64,000 bases of DNA from Patiria miniata (Eukaryota > Echinodermata > Asteroidea > Valvatida > Asterinidae): positions 10,083,606 to 10,147,605 of the forward strand of contig NW_024037064.1 of NCBI RefSeq assembly GCF_015706575.1, written 5' to 3'. Made by a program: the position numbers and the translations under genes. Position 1 is the first letter of the stretch, and the number at the start of each line of letters is the position of its first letter. Under the pieces are notes generated by a model. That model was not told where the DNA came from. It did no database searches and saw only the letters and a program-made list of their open reading frames with translations. Below, one piece after another: positions 59,585 through 64,000 of this stretch.

Positions 59585-62240
59585 ATGGCGACTGGACCTG
59601 CAGTAAGTTCAGCTTTAGAGACGATCGGCAGACATCATCTTGAGTGCAGCATATGCCAAGAGAGATACCAACAGCCAAAGATACTGGAATGCCTGCATAG
59701 CTTTTGTGAGCAATGTCTGCTAAAATATCGTAGCACGAAGCACCAGGACTCTACGGTGATCCCATGCCCTGTGTGTCGACAGGAGACAAAGCTTCCTGAG
59801 GTGGGGGTGCAGGGTCTGAAAACAAACTTTCATTTGATTGGTCTGGTGGAGGAATTGGAACTGCAGGAAAAGTTGGTGTGCCCGGGTGGCACAAAGCTGC
59901 GCTGTGAGACGTGTGATGATGACAATGAGGCAACACATCGATGTTTGGACTGTGCACAGAATATCTGCTCACGTTGTCAAAGTTCACACAAAAGATTTGT
60001 AACTACATCAAGCCACGTAATAGCTACTTTGGAGGATGTACGTGAGGGAAAGGTGAAACTGATGAAGGAAAATCCGAAACAACATCCAAAATGTCCAATA
60101 CATGAAGGCGAAGTGACAAGGTTCTTCTGCAAGACGTGTGATACTTTGATCTGCCGAGATTGTACCGTCATTGACCACTGTAAGCCAGAACACTCGTACA
60201 TTGACAGAAATCTGGCCACATCGAAGTACAAGCAATCGTTGGCTGAACTGGTTTCTCCAATTGAAAACACAATGACAGAACTCCAGAAATCACGAGAGAG
60301 AGTTTCAAGAATAAAAGCAGATTTGGGTGTCACTGTTAAGAGGGCCATGACAGAAGTGCAGGACAGAGCAGCTGAGCTCCGAGCAGAGGTAACGGTGCAA
60401 GAAAATCGCATCCTTGACGACATTAAAAACATCCAAACAGATCGTGAGCAAAAACTGGACGAATATGAGAAAACTATGGGCTTGACATCGGAGAGATTTC
60501 AGTATTCACTAGACACAGCTAGAGAGGTGACAAAGACTGCATCGGATAGTGACTTTCTCTCACTCTATGCCACAATCAGCAAAGACTTGAAATTGTTGGC
60601 AGATCAGAGAATGCCTAGAGTTGACAACAGGCTTGCATTTCTGAAGTTCAAGCAGAGTGAGGGTGTTGGTGGCATCAGTCTGGGTGAGGTGGTGGCGGAA
60701 GGCAAATGGGAGCTGTGTCGGGAGTTTGGTAAAATGGGAAGCGGTCCAGGAAAGTTCGATGGGGCTTGGGGCATTGCTGTTCGTCAACCTGATGAGATTG
60801 CAGTGGCTGACCTCAACAACGAACGCGTTGTGATATGCAACATCGATGGCAACCAGAAAAGCACGATCCCGATGCAAGGACGTAAGTTTTAATTACCGTG
60901 CATTGCATTCTCTCAAATTATGCACACGTACATGTATTTCTTTCCCCCTCATTATCTGTTTTTGATTTACCTCAAGAGATCTGATGAAACTAAATCACAG
61001 TAAATTTCATGCGAAACATGTTTTAATGAATACCTTGGTTTTCATAACATGGAGATTTTTAAATATAAATATATCGTCCATGTCAAAAATCAAATTTCCT
61101 TGATATTTTTTCATAAATTGAGCTAACACTACTGTAAATTGAACCTTATGTTTGATATTGGGTTTTTGCCCCGTCCCCACGCATTTTTAATTAGTTTGCT
61201 CTTGTTTTTTTCATGAATTTTGTTTACTCGTTTCATGACATTTTTTTCAAAGGATGAAAGTTCAAGGAAAATCCATTTAAAATGAAAGAAATATAAGTTT
61301 TCCTGTTACACTTGTTCACTGGTTAATTTCTCAACTGTTGACAGGAGTCTTTTATTTTTTTCAAATTATCCCACTGAAAGATACAAAAGGCAATTATCGA
61401 AAGGCTTAAACATCAATATGTACAGGATACCTTAAGACACAGTGATATCCTAACATGTACACGTACAAATGTACATGTATATTTGACAATGTTTTTTTGT
61501 TGGCCAGGGACACATTAATCATCACTCCAATTCATTTTTGATATTTTTATAAATTGCAATTCAGATTGAAATTGACCACTATTGTTTGTTTTTACATCGT
61601 GCCCCCTACAGGTCCACGCGGCATCGCAGCTACACGCAGCGACAATCGTTTGGTGGTTGTTGAGGAAGGCGCATCCCATGTGAAGGTGTTCAACAGCGAC
61701 AACACGCTGGCATACGAGTTCCCAACGGTGCCGCCGAGTGAGGTCGGTAAGACCGCGGTTGACCTCTGGAGCGTAGCTGTCAAGAATGATGGTACCATTG
61801 CAGTGGGAGATGTGGCGAGGATGGTATTGACAGTGCACAGCCCCACTGATGGTGAGCTCCTTCATACCATACCAGTCAAGATTAAACCTTATTCTCTGGC
61901 TTTTGACAGCAATGATCAAGCGATAATAAGTGACTATACATCACAGACAGTGGATATTGCTGGTGGCAATGGTACTACAAAACGCACCATCAAACCCACC
62001 ATCAATGGTCAACCAGTGCAATACTGCTTCGGTGTATGCACTGATGGCTCAGGTATCTATGTTGCAATGCATAATGGTGACAATACCATGACGGGTCATA
62101 TCCATCGCTATGACCCTCAAGGTGACTTTCTCCAGTGCATCGCACAGGGTCTGCGCTCGCCCTGGGAAATCACATTTACATCTGATGGTCAGCTGGCAGT
62201 GGCTGACCACTTCTCAGTCAAGATATATCACCAGGTGTGA
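59585..62240 (+). CDS. TRIM-NHL protein, copy 5
   Basis: Exon 1 is 59585-60881 and exon 2 is 61612-62240; the 730-bp phase-1 intron is spliced at GAC/GTAAGT. The product is 641 aa with intact RING, two B-boxes, coiled coil and six NHL blades. Exon 2 is two codons longer than in the other copies: HNGDNTMTG in the blade 5 b-c loop. The start (KYRSTKHQDS, LVEELELQEKLVC) matches copies 3/4, while the part from EDVREGKVKL through ENTMTELQKSRE matches copy 2, so it looks mosaic. AATAAA at 62325-62330 is a likely polyadenylation signal. The expected role is a RING E3 ubiquitin ligase with target recognition by the propeller. Confidence 0.93.
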
Positions 62241-64000
62241 TACGACATTGTAATCAGTCATGTCAATGTCTAATCATCGCAGACATGTCGATAGAAAAAA
62301 AATAAGAGTGGTTCTAATCACAAAAATAAACTTGTACAATATTGATACAACATACAATAAAAAAAGAAAATCACACGGTATTGGATAACCATGTACTATT
62401 TTGACTTTCTGATCGATCGGTCGATTTTGTTCAAAACTGTGGGCGGTTAAGGATTTTTCTCCTTAATTTTATTAAGTATGTACATGTATATTTAGAGCTG
62501 TCAGTGTGGGTCTTTGGTTTAAACCTTATTTTAACACAATGATCACTTAAAGAGAGAAATGATGAATTTCTTAAAACACTATTCAATACAACACCGGGGA
62601 AACGTACCATTTTTCGACTGTACATGTAAGCAGTTTATATTTCCAGTAAATTGCATCTTTCAAAAAGGCAATTTTCAATGTTCAGCCAACCTTATTTTTC
62701 TTTGATAAATGGCTGTTTCGGATTATAATGAGTCACCCTTTTTAGTTTTGCCTTTTCTCAACAAACAATGCGCAGTTCCTGATAACTAAGGGTTTGGTAA
62801 TTAGAAGCAAAGAAACACCGTAGACAACAAAAATGCTTCGAATAAAAGCTCTAAATAACTCGGGCAACTGTCAATATCGACGCACAGCAAGAACAAAAAA
62901 GTACATGTTTTGCCAAAAATGACATCGCAGTTTTGCTTATGATTTGCATTCGCAATACGGTATTACGGCTCTTGCAACAAATTTATACCGATTATGACAA
63001 TTCCATCCAATCAATTCTATAAAATTGACGGTATGGACCCCATCAATGGTATGGAATAATACTGATATCAATGATCTACTCGTTATAATATTGGCTAGTC
63101 ATTATCCCTCCTACATGTATGCAAACAAACATTCTGTGCAAGTTTTCCTTTCAGTCAAAATCAGTCTTTTTAACGATTGAGTGCTCTCTGACAAAATAAG
63201 GCAGGGTTGACTGGCTGTGATAGTTTATGTGTCGTGCTACAGCTATGCTTTGACTGTAGGTGATAGATAAGACATGTGCCTACTACTTATCTGCTTGTGT
63301 CTGTTGACTTAATTTGACTAGTCACAGTGCTTGCTTGAAATACATGTATGATCTGACTGTTTGGTGACTAGCCATAAGAGGCATGATAAGAAAGAGGGTT
63401 GATTTGTTGACTGTCTGTGACTGATCAGACAGCAGGAGGGTTGAACAATACATTGAAGTTTAGCCTAGATGTCCAGTTGGATGCGCATACACTAATTACA
63501 ATGGATCATAGTTTAAGCAATACATGCCAACTATGTTAAGTATAAGTATGTTAGGTATTTGAATTCTAGTCAGCTCGCCTGTAAATGCGCAATTATGGGA
63601 AATTGTTTCATTCTACGTTGATTTCACTTTGCTCCTGTTGAAAAAAATGGCTTGGTTGATGGTAATAGACTTGAATTTTCCAAAAAAAGTAAGAGAAAAC
63701 AAAATATCACATTGAATCAAATGCAGTGAAAGTTTGAAAAAAAAATTGTTTAAGAATGATATTGAAGGAAAAACCCTAACCGTAAGCGTGGTTGAAGCAA
63801 ATAAGATTTGTAATTCATGTATATAAAAATTCATCCTAAGATCAAGTACTATAGAGATGAATAACTGAAATCGTTATTGGAGAGAACGTTTGGGATACCA
63901 TTACATTGTATTACGATTTGTTTGTACAATGTATATCAATTGTTCTGGTACGTCAGATGTATTTTATTTTTCAACAAACAATACACTGGATCTGACAACT
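62241..64000. other. Type B spacer (after gene 5)
   Basis: Nearly identical to 43913-45690, including the start of one spacer module near 63580. It suggests that a further unit lies beyond the window. Confidence 0.65.

Overview
The window looks like nuclear DNA of an invertebrate deuterostome, most likely an echinoderm (a sea star or a relative). The clues are split genes with GT-AG introns, AT-rich spacers full of TACATGTA motifs, tRNA-derived SINEs, many short inverted-repeat transposons, a BEL/Pao element, and a local expansion of TRIM-NHL genes. The species assignment is an inference; no search was run.

Left part (1-13.5 kb). The C-terminal half of a receptor-type tyrosine kinase is spread over five clear exons (28-4004, plus strand), with a candidate last exon at 5454-5534. 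On the minus strand, two exons (12384-12515 and 10859-10975) encode the start of mitochondrial 3-oxoacyl-ACP synthase (OXSM). The rest of that gene was not found. The spacers hold at least seven MITE or fold-back elements and two tRNA-type SINEs. Next come two abutting satellite arrays (13.84-15.35 kb, period about 215 bp; 15.35-17.15 kb, period about 220 bp).

Right part (17.1-64 kb). Five head-to-tail TRIM-NHL genes, all on the plus strand, start at 19097, 31379, 41256, 51003 and 59585. Each has a long exon 1 (RING, two B-boxes, coiled coil, NHL blade 1), a phase-1 intron of about 730-740 bp and exon 2 (blades 2-6). Copies 1, 2, 3 and 5 look intact, at 639-641 aa. Copy 4 has one frameshift in the coiled-coil region. 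Each copy is preceded by a conserved block with CCAAT and TATA-like motifs, and the spacers are recognisable duplicates. Spacers after genes 1, 2 and 4 are one type (A); those after genes 3 and 5 are another (B). This suggests duplication of a two-gene block. A young, broken BEL/Pao fossil (26793-30218, TSD CTTTC) sits upstream of gene 2, and several MITEs entered single units.

The most interesting observation is where the five TRIM-NHL proteins differ. Their framework is almost invariant, but replacements cluster in the loops before strand a and between strands b and c of the six NHL blades. In beta-propellers these loops form one face, the usual ligand-binding face. The array therefore looks like a set of E3 ubiquitin ligase-type proteins with a shared chassis and diversified recognition surfaces, plausibly an innate-immunity or target-diversification system. 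That function is inference.
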